The position numbers were made by a program, and so were the translations under genes. A stretch of DNA of 64,000 bases, taken from positions 186,001-250,000 of the forward strand of contig NZ_JBNGOQ010000005.1 of NCBI RefSeq assembly GCF_050589645.1, written 5' to 3'. Under the pieces are notes generated by a model. The model was not told the origin of the DNA. It made no database searches and saw nothing but the letters and a program-made list of their open reading frames with translations. The DNA is from JBNGOQ01 sp050589645 (GTDB taxonomy: Bacteria; Bacteroidota; Bacteroidia; Flavobacteriales; Flavobacteriaceae). Below are positions 35,887 through 45,414 of this stretch, piece after piece (the first letter of the stretch is position 1; the number at the start of each line of letters is the position of its first letter).

Positions 35887-37617
35887 CTACAGCACGGATT
35901 TGGCAATCTCAATATCCGCATGTTGCCAAGCCGCATCAAATTCCTCCTTAATACGCTGTGCTTCTTCATTTTTATCCTGTGCCTGTAAGCTTTGATAAAG
36001 ACCCAGAAGCGACCATCCATTTTGTCGCAGCACCTTCAGGTCCTCTTTATAAATGGACTCTGCTTCCGAATATTTTTCGGCCTGCATCAAAACTGCGCCT
36101 AGGTTCTGCCGTGTGGGGATATGCCAAGCCGCAGGTTCGGTATAGGTGAGCCCGTCTTCAAGGACCACCGCTTTTTTTAGGTGTTCCATGGCCTTGGGGA
36201 GATCTCCGTTAAGGGCGGCCAACTCGCCGGCCACTACTTCGTATGCAATTCCGGCAACAGCGGCGGAATTGTTATTTGCGGTTGCTACCAGATTTTCCAG
36301 ATCGGGATCTTTTTTGAGCGCTGCAAGGGCCTCTAGTTCTTCCCGGGCCTCCTTGGCGTTGTTTTTTCTTATAAATGCCATACCTCGTGCGTAATGACGG
36401 ATTAATCGCAAATGTTTTATTTCCGGATTGGGCGCAGGTATGGTGAGAATTTCATTCCATTTACCAAAGCGGGTATAGGCTAACATGGGGGTAGACGCAA
36501 AATCTTGTAGGAAATGCAGCGTAGCCAATTCCCCGGTGGGTACCTTTTCCGCGGTTTTCTTGGCGGCATCAATGGCCACATCGCTATCGCCCAAGAGGCT
36601 AGCGGCCGACCATAGGAAATGGATGTTGTGTGGATAATACCCCAGGGGATATAAGCCCTGTGAATAGCATTGTGAAATATAGTCCTCATCTGCCAGGATA
36701 GCGGCCTGATTGGTTTTAACCGCGTCCAGATACCGACCCACCCGAATATAGATATGCGAGGGCATGTGCACAATATGACCGGCAGCGGGCATTAGTCCCG
36801 CCAATTTATCGGCACTTGGAACCGCAAGATCGGGCTTGGGGAGTTCTACCATATGGATATAGTAGTGGTGCGCTCCCGGATTATTTGGATTAAGGGCAAT
36901 GGCCTTTTCCAGTGCGGCCTTCGCCTCTGCGATATTTGGTGACGGATTGCCTTTATCATCCCAATAGTTCCAGGGTACGGTGTTCATTACCGATGCCGCG
37001 TAAAATGTCTGTACGTTGTCATCTTCCGGATATGCAGTCACCACCTTTTCCATGGCCTTCATATAAGCTATATTGAGTTCGGCTACGTCCGTTTCCAGAT
37101 TTTCGCTATACCTGGATTCCAGTGCCTTGATCAACGCTTGCTCCTTGGGTGTGGCTGTTCCGGCGAGGCCTTTTGCCTTAGCCAACGCCTCGTTGTATTT
37201 TTTCTTTCGCGCCTCATCGGGCTGGGGATCGTTGATATTGGGCCCCAATGCGTAGGCCTGCCCCCAATAGGTCATTGCCGCCTTGGGATCTAAACGGGAG
37301 GCCTCCATGAACGAACGGTGTGCCTCCGCATGATTAAAGGCATAGGTGAGCCTTAGACCTTGATCGAAAAAAATCTGTGCCCGTTCCTCTGAAGTGGTAA
37401 TGGGAAAATGCAAGTCGCCCAAATTCTCGAATAGGGGCGAAATTTGTTGTGTTGTGTCCACCTCGGTCAAAAGGTATTTGGCAACGGTGCATTTAATAAA
37501 ATTAAAGGAAGCCTGTTGCGATTTATCCGGCCGATTTTCGGCGGATGACGGGATTAAAAAATAAACAAGGGCTACTAGCGCTACTCCAAGCAGCGCTAGG
37601 TTCATTTTTGTTTTCAT
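35887..37617 (-). CDS. Large exported TPR protein
   Basis: The 576-residue protein has an uncleaved or cleavable N-terminal signal (LALLGVALVALVYFLI) and TPR-type helical pairs from about 60 on (AFNHAEAHRSFMEASRLDPKAAMTYWGQAYALG ... AEAKAALEKAIALNPNNPGAHHYYIHMVE ... AEKYSEAESIYKEDLKVLRQNGWSLLGLYQSL). Similar proteins occur widely in marine Bacteroidetes and Proteobacteria without a known role. The HHYYIHMVE and GHIVHMPSHIYIRVGRY segments are His-rich and conserved-looking; with the SCO gene directly downstream a metal-related role is possible, but this is only inference. Confidence 0.75.
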   Translation of the reverse strand: MKTKMNLALLGVALVALVYFLIPSSAENRPDKSQQASFNFIKCTVAKYLLTEVDTTQQISPLFENLGDLHFPITTSEERAQIFFDQGLRLTYAFNHAEAHRSFMEASRLDPKAAMTYWGQAYALGPNINDPQPDEARKKKYNEALAKAKGLAGTATPKEQALIKALESRYSENLETDVAELNIAYMKAMEKVVTAYPEDDNVQTFYAASVMNTVPWNYWDDKGNPSPNIAEAKAALEKAIALNPNNPGAHHYYIHMVELPKPDLAVPSADKLAGLMPAAGHIVHMPSHIYIRVGRYLDAVKTNQAAILADEDYISQCYSQGLYPLGYYPHNIHFLWSAASLLGDSDVAIDAAKKTAEKVPTGELATLHFLQDFASTPMLAYTRFGKWNEILTIPAPNPEIKHLRLIRHYARGMAFIRKNNAKEAREELEALAALKKDPDLENLVATANNNSAAVAGIAYEVVAGELAALNGDLPKAMEHLKKAVVLEDGLTYTEPAAWHIPTRQNLGAVLMQAEKYSEAESIYKEDLKVLRQNGWSLLGLYQSLQAQDKNEEAQRIKEEFDAAWQHADIEIAKSVL

Positions 37618-38178
37618 CTGTTCAAATTTTAGGTTGTATTACGGTTGTTTATGCTTTCATTAGTTTTTGATTATGCTGTAAAAGAGTCAATAGCGGGTGC
37701 TGGCAATCCTGAGTGACAATAAGGGCCTATTGATGCTATATTGAGTCAAAACGTAACACAACGGGCTCCTATAGTTTAGGTGGGGGAAGAAAACAGTAGC
37801 GCACTACAGGTCAACACCTTTAAAGATAACGAAATTACAATAGATGCGGATGGGGAGTGTGTGATATGTGTAATATGCAGTTCGTCGTTGGTATTCATCC
37901 CGTTTTTCTGTGTAAACGGCAGTTTCGGCAGATCATGTCGTACCTATATGTAGTATTGGGGAAGTGTTCTAACTATGGCTTTCCCACTTTTTTAGAAGTG
38001 TTCGGACCAACCTGGGGTCCCGAATAAATAAACTTTTGGGATAAAAGTACTGTTGTAGGCATCTGTTGGCAAGCATAAAGGGATGAAGTCCTTTTGATGG
38101 CCTGGTACTTTGGCGGGGCATAGGGGGATTTAAAACGGCCCGGAAACGTATTGCTTTTCTTCCGGGCCGCTTAAGAAA
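37618..38178. other. Intergenic region upstream of the TPR gene
   Basis: About 560 bp without a credible gene. It holds the terminator of the YHS gene at 38136-38169 and an imperfect hairpin near 38002-38027 (TTCGGACC / GGTCCCGAA, one bulge). I see no clear -7 box. Confidence 0.4.
38136..38169 (-). terminator. Terminator of the YHS gene
   Basis: A 10-bp stem CGGCCCGGAA (38136-38145) pairs with 38160-38169 around a 14-nt loop, then TTTTAAA on the minus strand. It lies just past the stop codon at 38179. Confidence 0.7.
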
Positions 38179-38640
38179 CTAATTGTCCTTCAAGGCCTTC
38201 CAATGGGAAAGGGCCAATTTTTCCATTTCGGCCTCATTGCCCAACCAGGGTACCAGGGTATTGAATGGTTTCCCCTCCCAGAAGTCGTTGTAAAAGAGGT
38301 ACAACTTGCCATCATCTATTCGAAAGGTTTCGGGATCTACAGGTACTTTTTGATTCATTTTTGCTACAGCAAAGGCACAGTAGCCACCAAATTGAGGTAA
38401 ATAGGCTGTCGGATTTTGCTGAAAGGACTTTTGGTTTTCCGCATTTACAAAATAGTAAGTCGCCCCCTGGTGCTTTGCTGAAAATTCAGCACTGCCCCTA
38501 GCGGCGGTATGAGTAGTAAAATAGTTGACCACATCATAGCCTTTATTGGCCAATTTGTTTTCGTCCGTATTGACACTTTGTGCTGAGATTATACCCGTTA
38601 CCCCTAGGGCCACGGATAGCAACTTAATCTTTTTTTTCAT
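38179..38640 (-). CDS. Secreted YHS-domain protein
   Basis: The 153-residue protein has a signal peptide (KLLSVALGVTGIISAQS) and a YHS domain: GYDVVNYFT, GSAEFSAKHQGATYYFVNAENQKSFQQNP, YLPQFGGYCAFAVA with one Cys. YHS domains in exported proteins are thought to bind metals, but this family is not characterised. A stretch DFWEGKPFNTLVPWLGNEAEME follows. It is divergent from the AraC-type gene 105 bp away. Confidence 0.85.
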   Translation of the reverse strand: MKKKIKLLSVALGVTGIISAQSVNTDENKLANKGYDVVNYFTTHTAARGSAEFSAKHQGATYYFVNAENQKSFQQNPTAYLPQFGGYCAFAVAKMNQKVPVDPETFRIDDGKLYLFYNDFWEGKPFNTLVPWLGNEAEMEKLALSHWKALKDN

Positions 38641-38717
38641 GTTTTAAGTTTTTAAGGAATTAGATATGGCATCAAAGCTATGCTAGTTTTTTGTTCTATT
38701 AATGATAAAAAATACAT

Positions 38718-38725
38718 TATATTTG
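38718..38725 (+). promoter_or_regulatory. Promoter of the AraC-family gene
   Basis: TATATTTG fits TAnnTTTG; TTTG at 38690-38693 is a possible -33 element with a long 24-bp spacer. Leader of about 16 nt. Confidence 0.45.
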
Positions 38726-38744
38726 CTCAATCGTACAAAATATC

Positions 38745-39647
38745 ATGGATATACTGAGCGACATTTTGGAAAAAATTAGACTGTCCAGTGTGGTCTATTT
38801 TAAATCGGATTTTTCACCGCCCTGGGGCATGGACATTCCTAAAGGTCCTTTTGCCCAATTTCATCTGGTAACCCAAGGGAGTTGTTTGGCGCGAATAGGT
38901 GGTGAGACCTTTCCGCTGGAAGCAGGGGATGTTCTGGTCTTCCCTATGGGAGGGGAACATTGGTTGGCCGATCAAGAAACCAGTAAACGGGAAAATGGAC
39001 CCAAGGTGGTGAGGGCCATTATGAACGGAAAGCCCTTGTTCCAAGGGCAAGCTGCCGCAACCACCCTGGTATGTGGACATTTTGATTTTGACCGAACAGT
39101 GGATCATCCATTGCTCAAGGAACTTCCTGAATTTATCCATATTTCACAGGACGAGAAAAAGGAACTTTCCTGGTTGCAGGGCATAGCGGATCTTGTTATC
39201 GAGGAAGCAGAAAAGAAATGGGAGGGGAGTCAGCTCATAAGCAACAAACTGGGAGAAGTCCTCTTTGTACATACCTTAAGGGCCTATTTTAACCGAGGCG
39301 CAAAAAGTGGTTTTGTGGCCGCCTTACAGGACCGTAGAATTGGGAAAGCCCTTAGGGAAATACACAACGCGCCCGAAGCGAATTGGCAGTTGCTTTCCCT
39401 GGCCCGTATTGCCGGGATGTCACGCACCGGTTTTAGCAAACGATTTAAGGACCTGTTAGGCGATACCCCTTTGAACTACATTACCCATTGGCGTATGCTA
39501 CGCGCCAGGGAACTTTTGATCCTTGGGAGTCAATCCGTTGGTGAGATTGCCCATGCCGTGGGCTATAGTTCAGAGGCTGCCTTCAACCGGGTTTTTAAGA
39601 AACGAATGGCCCTAACTCCCTTAAAGTTTAGACAATCACGTGCATAG
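38745..39647 (+). CDS. AraC-family transcriptional regulator with cupin domain
   Basis: The 300-residue protein has an N-terminal cupin-like sensor domain (FAQFHLVTQGSCLARIGGETFPLEAGDVLVFPMGGEHWL) and a C-terminal AraC DNA-binding domain with two HTH motifs (WQLLSLARIAGMSRTGFSKRFKDLLGDTPLNYITHWRM and VGEIAHAVGYSSEAAFNRVFKKRMALTPLKFR). Relatives often regulate nearby oxidoreductase or hydrolase genes. Here the divergent YHS gene is the nearest candidate target. Confidence 0.92.
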   Translation: MDILSDILEKIRLSSVVYFKSDFSPPWGMDIPKGPFAQFHLVTQGSCLARIGGETFPLEAGDVLVFPMGGEHWLADQETSKRENGPKVVRAIMNGKPLFQGQAAATTLVCGHFDFDRTVDHPLLKELPEFIHISQDEKKELSWLQGIADLVIEEAEKKWEGSQLISNKLGEVLFVHTLRAYFNRGAKSGFVAALQDRRIGKALREIHNAPEANWQLLSLARIAGMSRTGFSKRFKDLLGDTPLNYITHWRMLRARELLILGSQSVGEIAHAVGYSSEAAFNRVFKKRMALTPLKFRQSRA

Positions 39648-39810
39648 TTGGTTGTGACGACTGGTTTAAAAGGCCATGGAAAGAAGAAAGTTCCACCCAT
39701 GCCCCGCCCTAATATCACATCACAATAGGATTTCCATTATATACTATTTTCCAATAAATTCGTATATTCAAAGTTCAGATGCATCTAATCCAGGATTAAT
39801 TTTTTTTTCT

Positions 39811-40314
39811 ATGTTACAACTTAAGCCGCTTTCCAAAGATTCCATTCCCAAGGCCGTAACCAGAGCAAAGCACTATAGGTTGCTCAATGAACCCATTCAG
39901 GCCGAAAGTATTTGCAGGGATATTCTAAAAGTTGAACCCGATCATCAACTTGCACTTTTGATCCTGATTTTAGCGATTACGGATCAATTTGGTGCAGAGA
40001 AACGTTCTTCCCCTGCTGAGGCACAGGAGTTATGCTCCCAGCTGAGCAGTGAATATGAACAACAATATTATCATGGTATTATTGAAGAGCGCTTAGGTAA
40101 AGCGGCCCTTAATCGAGACACGCCTAGGGTTAAGTATATTGCCTATGAACACTATCAAAATGCTATGCGTTTTTACGAAGAAGCGGAAAAGATCCGACCT
40201 CAGGGAAATGAGGATGCTGTGTTGAGATGGAATGCCTGTGTAAGGGGAATTCAGGAGTTTAAACTCCAACCGGCCAAGGACCGAGGTGGCGTACAGCCTT
40301 ATTTGGACGTCTAG
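39811..40314 (+). CDS. TPR-like small cytoplasmic protein
   Basis: The 167-residue protein starts at the ATG at 39811 (MLQLKPLSKDSIPKAV); the 45 codons upstream are not typical coding sequence. It has helical TPR-like pairs (AESICRDILKVEPDHQLALLILILAITDQFG, MRFYEEAEKIRPQGNEDAVLRWNACVRGI) and the motif YYHGIIEERLGKA. I recall no function for the family. It ends 52 bp from the convergent sdhB gene. Confidence 0.7.
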   Translation: MLQLKPLSKDSIPKAVTRAKHYRLLNEPIQAESICRDILKVEPDHQLALLILILAITDQFGAEKRSSPAEAQELCSQLSSEYEQQYYHGIIEERLGKAALNRDTPRVKYIAYEHYQNAMRFYEEAEKIRPQGNEDAVLRWNACVRGIQEFKLQPAKDRGGVQPYLDV

Positions 40315-40365
40315 GTTTTAAACTGTGCTATATGTACAAAACTAATTTGGGTTCCCCGGTAGATT

Positions 40366-41136
40366 TTACTTGATAGGGGGCAGTTTCTTTTTCTTTTTAC
40401 CAAACACTTTGCGGGCTATGATGGTAACTGGATCGTAATACCTATCTATAACACGTTCCTTGAGTGGTATAATACCATTATCGGTGAGGTTAATATGCTC
40501 CGGACATACATCGGTACAACAACGTGTAATATTGCACATGCCCGACCCGAAATCGTTTTTTAGTTCTGGGATTCGGTCTTCGGTATCCAAGGGGTGCATT
40601 TCGAGACTAGCCGCCCGAATCATAAATCGAGGACCGACAAATTCTTCTTTTTTATCGTGATCGCGAAGAATATGACAAACATTTTGGCACAAATAGCATT
40701 CGATGCACTTTCGAAATTCCTGAACGCGATCCACATCTTTCTGATACATCACATATCCCTTTTCGGTCTTGGCATCGGGATGTAGTTTAACCGGTTTTAT
40801 TCTTTTATTCTGGGTATAATTCCAAGACACATCGGTTACCAGATCTTTGATTACGGGAAAGGTTTTTAGGGGTGTAATGGTAATCGTTTCGTCTGGCCCG
40901 TATTCGTTCATTCTGGTCATACAGGACAATTTTGGCTTTCCATTGATTTCCATACTACAGGATCCGCATTTTCCCGCTTTGCAGTTCCAACGAACGCCCA
41001 GATCGTTGGCCTGCTCCGCCTGAATTTTATGAATTACATCCAAAACCACCATGCCCTCCTTTACCTCAGTTTCAAAATTCACCAAAGCTCCACCGTCCCT
41101 GTCTCCCCTGTAGATTTGAAATTTACGTGTCGCCAT
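40366..41136 (-). CDS. sdhB: Succinate dehydrogenase iron-sulfur subunit, Sdh1-like
   Basis: The 256-residue subunit has three cluster motifs: CKAGKCGSC...C for [2Fe-2S], CIECYLCQNVC for [4Fe-4S], and CNITRCCTDVCPEH for [3Fe-4S]. It passes electrons from the flavoprotein to quinone at the membrane. The sequence is of the Rv0247c/Sdh1 kind and not the common 230-residue sdhB. It is last in the anchor-flavoprotein-FeS operon, 80 bp after sdhA. Confidence 0.92.
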   Translation of the reverse strand: MATRKFQIYRGDRDGGALVNFETEVKEGMVVLDVIHKIQAEQANDLGVRWNCKAGKCGSCSMEINGKPKLSCMTRMNEYGPDETITITPLKTFPVIKDLVTDVSWNYTQNKRIKPVKLHPDAKTEKGYVMYQKDVDRVQEFRKCIECYLCQNVCHILRDHDKKEEFVGPRFMIRAASLEMHPLDTEDRIPELKNDFGSGMCNITRCCTDVCPEHINLTDNGIIPLKERVIDRYYDPVTIIARKVFGKKKKKLPPIK

Positions 41137-41216
41137 GTTTTTTCGAATTAGAAGTTGTACTTCGTTTTATTTAATGGGTTATCCTTTTTTTGTATGGTCG
41201 TCGTTCGCTTTAAAAA

Positions 41217-43076
41217 TTAGGTCTTCGCAGCTTCCTGTTCGCCTGCAATTTCCGCTTCAAGAGCTTCGATAGACGATTGCGCTATGCGCTCCAGCTCGGC
41301 ATCCGGTGCTGGTCGCTCTACTTTGGTAAGCTGCATATTTCCATCATCTCCCTTGGTAATCACAATATTATAATGAAGCCATGCTGCCTGTTCTCCCGGG
41401 AAATCTGCCCGCGTATGCGCACCCCGGCTTTCTTCCCTTTCTAGCGCGGCCCGTGCAACGGCTTCTGCGGTAATCAAAAGGTTGCGCAAGCCCAAAGCCT
41501 CATGCCAACCAGGGTTAAATTGGCTTGTACCTTTTGCCTTCACCGTGGTATAGGCCTCCTTAATTTCTTCCAATCGATCGATTCCCAGTTGGAGCTCGGC
41601 CTCTGTCCTTATAATGCCTACATTGGTCTGCATGTTCTGTTCCAATTCTTCATGTAATAGATAAGGATTGGCTCCCGAATCACGGTTTAAAATGGCGGTG
41701 GCATTCCGAATTATTTTACGTATTTGCTCCTTGTCCAATACGGAATGTGTAGTTACTTTTTTAGCATAAGTTGCAGCATTTTTACCCGATAAATATCCAA
41801 AAACAAGAAGATCGGACAAGGAATTACCACCCAGGCGATTGGCCCCGTGCATTCCGGCAGCGCATTCCCCACAGGCAAACAATCCGGGAACGGAACTCAT
41901 GGTTGTATCGGCATCCACCCGTATACCTCCCATAAAATAATGGCAGGTAGGACCCACTTCCATGGGTTCCTTGGTAATATCCAGTTCCGCTAAAACTTTA
42001 AATTGATGGTACATGGAGGGTAATTTCCTCTTAATGTCCTCGGCCGACCGTTGGGTGGCTATGTTGAGGTAGGCTCCCCCATGTGTTGAACCTCTTCCCG
42101 CCTTAACTTCTTCGTTGATTGCCCGTGCAACCACATCCCTGGTGAGCAATTCCGGAGGGCGTCTGGCATTGGGGTCGCCAGCGAGCCAACGGGCAGCTTC
42201 TTCCTGGGTGTCGGCGGTTTCGGAGCGAAATCGTTCAGGGATGTAATTAAACATAAACCGAGTCCCCTCATTGTTCAGAAGGATTCCACCTTCGCCGCGA
42301 ACGCTTTCGGTGACCAAAATGCCCTTCACCGATAGTGGCCATACCATTCCGGTAGGATGGAACTGATTGAATTCCAAATCCATAAGTTCTGCACCGGCTT
42401 CATAAGCCATGGCATACCCATCACCGGTATATTCCCACGAATTTGAGGTTACATCCCATGCTTTTCCTCCCCCGCCGGTAGCAAATATGATCGATTTGGC
42501 CTTGAATATTGTAAAGGTACCCGTTTCACGCCACATACAGACAATTCCGCATGCTTCTCCATGTTCATTTTTAAGCAGGTCCAGAGCGGTGCATTCCATA
42601 TAGGTCTCAATTCCCTGATGGATGCCGTGATCTTGTAATGTACGTATCATTTCCAGGCCCGTTCGATCTCCTACATGCGCCAATCTTGGGTAACGGTGTC
42701 CGCCAAAATTCCTTTGGTTAATCAAACCGTTCTTGGTCCGATCAAAAACAGCTCCCCATTCCTCTAAGAGACGTACACGTTCTGGAGCGAGCTTTGCGTG
42801 GAGTTCCACCATACGCCATACATTCAGAAATTTCCCCCCTCGCATCGTGTCCCGAAAATGAATTTTCCAATGGTCGCGCTCATCCACATTGGCCAGGGCA
42901 GCGGCCATACCACCTTCGGCCATTACGGTATGTGCCTTGCCTAACAAAGATTTCATTACAATCCCGGTGCTCATCCCTTGGGCCGAAGCCTCAATGGCAG
43001 CACTGAGTCCAGCTCCCCCGGCACCAACGATAAGTACATCGTGCTCAATGGTCTTTATTTCAGATATATCTAACAT
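41217..43076 (-). CDS. sdhA: Succinate dehydrogenase flavoprotein subunit, Sdh1-like
   Basis: The 619-residue FAD protein oxidises succinate to fumarate. Visible are the Rossmann motif VLIVGAGGAGLSAAIEA, the HTVMAEGGMAAAL stretch with the FAD-linking His, NQFHPTGMV, the EGGILLNNEGTRFM block, the catalytic Arg in LLTRDVVARAI, and CHYFMGGIRVD. Wording such as DTMRGGKFLNVWRMVELHAK and NFGGHRYPRLAHVGDRTGLE is typical of the mycobacterial Sdh1 (Rv0248c) type. It lies 15 bp after the anchor gene. Confidence 0.93.
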   Translation of the reverse strand: MLDISEIKTIEHDVLIVGAGGAGLSAAIEASAQGMSTGIVMKSLLGKAHTVMAEGGMAAALANVDERDHWKIHFRDTMRGGKFLNVWRMVELHAKLAPERVRLLEEWGAVFDRTKNGLINQRNFGGHRYPRLAHVGDRTGLEMIRTLQDHGIHQGIETYMECTALDLLKNEHGEACGIVCMWRETGTFTIFKAKSIIFATGGGGKAWDVTSNSWEYTGDGYAMAYEAGAELMDLEFNQFHPTGMVWPLSVKGILVTESVRGEGGILLNNEGTRFMFNYIPERFRSETADTQEEAARWLAGDPNARRPPELLTRDVVARAINEEVKAGRGSTHGGAYLNIATQRSAEDIKRKLPSMYHQFKVLAELDITKEPMEVGPTCHYFMGGIRVDADTTMSSVPGLFACGECAAGMHGANRLGGNSLSDLLVFGYLSGKNAATYAKKVTTHSVLDKEQIRKIIRNATAILNRDSGANPYLLHEELEQNMQTNVGIIRTEAELQLGIDRLEEIKEAYTTVKAKGTSQFNPGWHEALGLRNLLITAEAVARAALEREESRGAHTRADFPGEQAAWLHYNIVITKGDDGNMQLTKVERPAPDAELERIAQSSIEALEAEIAGEQEAAKT

Positions 43077-43091
43077 CTTCGTTTTTTTTAC

Positions 43092-43946
43092 TTACCCCCA
43101 GGTGTTGAGGTCCGTGATGTATCCCATGGAAACCATGCGGACGTAGAAATCGGCAATCATTATCCAAATTAAGCTGAGCCAAGCAAATAGCTCATGACGT
43201 TGGTTGAGCCAGCCGACAATTTTTCCATTTTTGTGGGCTATATTTCCTCTAGCGCCACAGGAGTAACAGTCCCTACTGCCGCTTAAAAGATGTCGTATGG
43301 AATGGCAACCAAAGGAATAAGCGGCGAGGAAAATGGGATTCCCCAATAACAGAATGCTGCCTACTCCGAGCCCAAACTCCCCACCTCTAAAAAAAGATAA
43401 ATAGGCGTCATAAAAGAAGACCAGGATATAGAACATGGCAAAGTACATGGCGTATCGATGTAGGTTTTGCACGAGCATGAGTCCCGTTTCCCCTTTATAT
43501 CCTGATTTTCCCTTGCGGGGCAGGGCCCCTACGGCGCAAGCAGGGGGAGTTCCCGTAAACGCTCTATAATATGCTTTTCTGTAGTAATAACAGGTGAATC
43601 TAAATATCCCAGGAATCGCTAGGATAAGTAGCGAGGGGGATGGGGGAATCCAACTAGGCCACCAATCGGGCCATGCGCCAAACAGGGAATGTTCCATAGG
43701 TGCAGCGCCGGCTACACCTTCCTTGATAAATAGGAGGGGAGAATAAAATGGGGCCAGATACCCCCCGAAGCCTTCTTGTCCGGCACTGTACCAATAAAAA
43801 TCGGCCTGCCAGGCAGACCAAAAGCCATATACAAGAAAGGCGGTAAGCCCAAAAAGTACCATACCCGGATACAACCACCATTTGTCCTTGCGCAAGGTTT
43901 TGGCAAACCCTTTTGCGCCAACGGCAGTAGAAGCGGATGTTGACAT
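43092..43946 (-). CDS. sdhC: Succinate dehydrogenase membrane anchor, Sdh1-like
   Basis: The 284-residue membrane protein has about five transmembrane segments (YPGMVLFGLTAFLVYGFW; SLLILAIPGIFRFTCYYYRK; MYFAMFYILVFFYDAYL; PIFLAAYSFGCHSIRHLLSG; LFAWLSLIWIMIADFYV). The GCHSIRHLL helix and the two-Cys stretch RDCYSCGARG recall the long Rv0249c-type anchor, and the gene order is the same. It is longer than the usual 220-residue Bacteroidetes SdhC. His residues could bind heme or quinone; I cannot tell how many hemes. Confidence 0.85.
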   Translation of the reverse strand: MSTSASTAVGAKGFAKTLRKDKWWLYPGMVLFGLTAFLVYGFWSAWQADFYWYSAGQEGFGGYLAPFYSPLLFIKEGVAGAAPMEHSLFGAWPDWWPSWIPPSPSLLILAIPGIFRFTCYYYRKAYYRAFTGTPPACAVGALPRKGKSGYKGETGLMLVQNLHRYAMYFAMFYILVFFYDAYLSFFRGGEFGLGVGSILLLGNPIFLAAYSFGCHSIRHLLSGSRDCYSCGARGNIAHKNGKIVGWLNQRHELFAWLSLIWIMIADFYVRMVSMGYITDLNTWG

Positions 43947-44328
43947 ATAGTAATGTTTAGTTGGGCCTTTTTTAGTATTGCCAGTTAATTGGATACAATT
44001 TAGTGAAAAAGTTAATTTTTTTTCACTTTTTTATGGATTTAATAAAATTTGCGTTAAATGGCTGTGTATTGCGAGGCTACGATACGGGAATCAGAAGTTT
44101 TGATCGGACGGTTAGTATGCCGTTATTCAAGGAAATTGTCGGCCCATGGGAAAATTTCGGATTGCTACCTATGAGCCGGGTGTCGTGCCCCTTTGTCCTC
44201 AGCGATTATTTTTAGAACCGCCCCTTTCCCTTTATGAAATACGTTTTCCACAATTTTTCATTAATAAAGGGAATCGGGGAACAATCCTAAATGCCCCCAA
44301 CTCCCTTTTGCACTACACCAAGTGTTGT
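43947..44328. other. Intergenic region upstream of the sdh operon
   Basis: About 380 bp, the presumed sdh promoter region. No clear TAnnTTTG box is seen on the minus strand and no repeat. Short frames inside (for example near 44003-44215) lack gene-like features. Confidence 0.4.
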
Positions 44329-45327
44329 TTACCTGATATCGTTCTTTTTCAAGAAGTTTAAAATAAAGTCGGCAATTTCATCGCCTTTTTCTTCTAGGGC
44401 AAAGTGCCCCGTATCCAACAAATGGAATTCCAAATTTTTCAGATCCTTTTTATAGGGATGTGCGCCTACGGGAGGAAAAATATAATCGTTCTGGCCCCAG
44501 ACAACCAACATAGGGGGCTGGTATTCCCTAAAGAGTTTTTGCCATCCAGGATATAAAGGCACATTGGTTCGGTAGTCATAGAACATGGCCAATTGGATCT
44601 CGTTGTTTTCGGGTCTGCTCAAATGTTGCAGGTCCACATGCCAGTTGTCCGGACTTACCTTGGTGGAATCCTGTACACCGTGTAGGTATTGCCATTTTAA
44701 ACCGCCAAGTTGGTGAAAACCTTCAAGTGCTTTTTGGGTCTCTCGCGTATTGTTCGCCCAATTGGCGCGCAGGGCATCCCAGAAATCGGCCAGGCCTTGT
44801 TCATAGGCATTTCCGTTCTGTACAATGAAGGAGCTTACCCGCTCGGGATGTTCGGCAAAGATGCGATAGCCCACGGGAGCACCATAGTCCATGACATAAA
44901 GACTGTAACGATCAATGTTCAATTGTTCCAATAACCCATCTACGATGTCGGCAAAATTGTCGAAGGTATAGTCAAATTCTGCCATAGGGGGCTGCTCACT
45001 GCGTCCATAACCCGGATAATCGGGGGCGATCAGATGATAGTCCGATGACAGGTCACGGATCAGGTTTCTGAACATGTGAGAGGAAGTAGGGTAGCCGTGT
45101 AACAATACTAGGGTAGGTGCGCTAGGGTTACCGGCTTCGCGATAAAAAATTTCCAGACCATTGACTTCCAGGGTCTTGTGAAGGGTAGGGTAGGTGCTTT
45201 TCTCTTTCGAGCTTAAGAGCTCTTTGACGGGGTCCCCATCCAAGGGTTGTACGGTGCCGGAAACCAAACCGAGGTAAGTTCCTGCCACTAATAGGGATAC
45301 TAAGGAAAATTTCATTACTGTTTTCAT
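44329..45327 (-). CDS. Exported alpha/beta hydrolase, haloalkane dehalogenase/epoxide hydrolase-like
   Basis: The 332-residue protein has a signal peptide (VMKFSLVSLLVAGTYLGLVSG) and an alpha/beta fold: HGYPTSSHMF (oxyanion segment), nucleophile elbow VMDYGAPVG with Asp147 and not Ser, WGQND with the acid, and DTGHFALEE with the His. An Asp nucleophile fits haloalkane dehalogenases and epoxide hydrolases. A TetR gene lies upstream on the same strand, and a perfect palindromic operator sits 50 bp before the start, so it is probably repressed by that TetR and induced by its substrate or a related compound. Confidence 0.88.
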   Translation of the reverse strand: MKTVMKFSLVSLLVAGTYLGLVSGTVQPLDGDPVKELLSSKEKSTYPTLHKTLEVNGLEIFYREAGNPSAPTLVLLHGYPTSSHMFRNLIRDLSSDYHLIAPDYPGYGRSEQPPMAEFDYTFDNFADIVDGLLEQLNIDRYSLYVMDYGAPVGYRIFAEHPERVSSFIVQNGNAYEQGLADFWDALRANWANNTRETQKALEGFHQLGGLKWQYLHGVQDSTKVSPDNWHVDLQHLSRPENNEIQLAMFYDYRTNVPLYPGWQKLFREYQPPMLVVWGQNDYIFPPVGAHPYKKDLKNLEFHLLDTGHFALEEKGDEIADFILNFLKKNDIR

Positions 45328-45376
45328 CTTGTTTGTTTTTAGATTTTAATCAATTCGTGGTGTTGAATAACATTTA

Positions 45377-45394
45377 TTACCGAACGTTCGGTAA
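45377..45394. promoter_or_regulatory. TetR operator O1 (hydrolase side)
   Basis: TTACCGAACGTTCGGTAA is a perfect 18-bp palindrome in the 87-bp gap between the tetR stop and the hydrolase start. A one-base variant lies before tetR. Confidence 0.8.
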
Positions 45395-45414
45395 ATTTGT
45401 CGAACAAAAAAATA

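Noticed and set aside
38002..38027. Imperfect hairpin TTCGGACC / GGTCCCGAA as terminator or riboswitch
   Set aside because: It has a bulge, no T-run, and no conserved riboswitch elements around it.
44003..44215. Possible 70-residue gene in the sdh upstream gap
   Set aside because: No recognisable features, no promoter box or ribosome site, and unlike the codon use of nearby genes.
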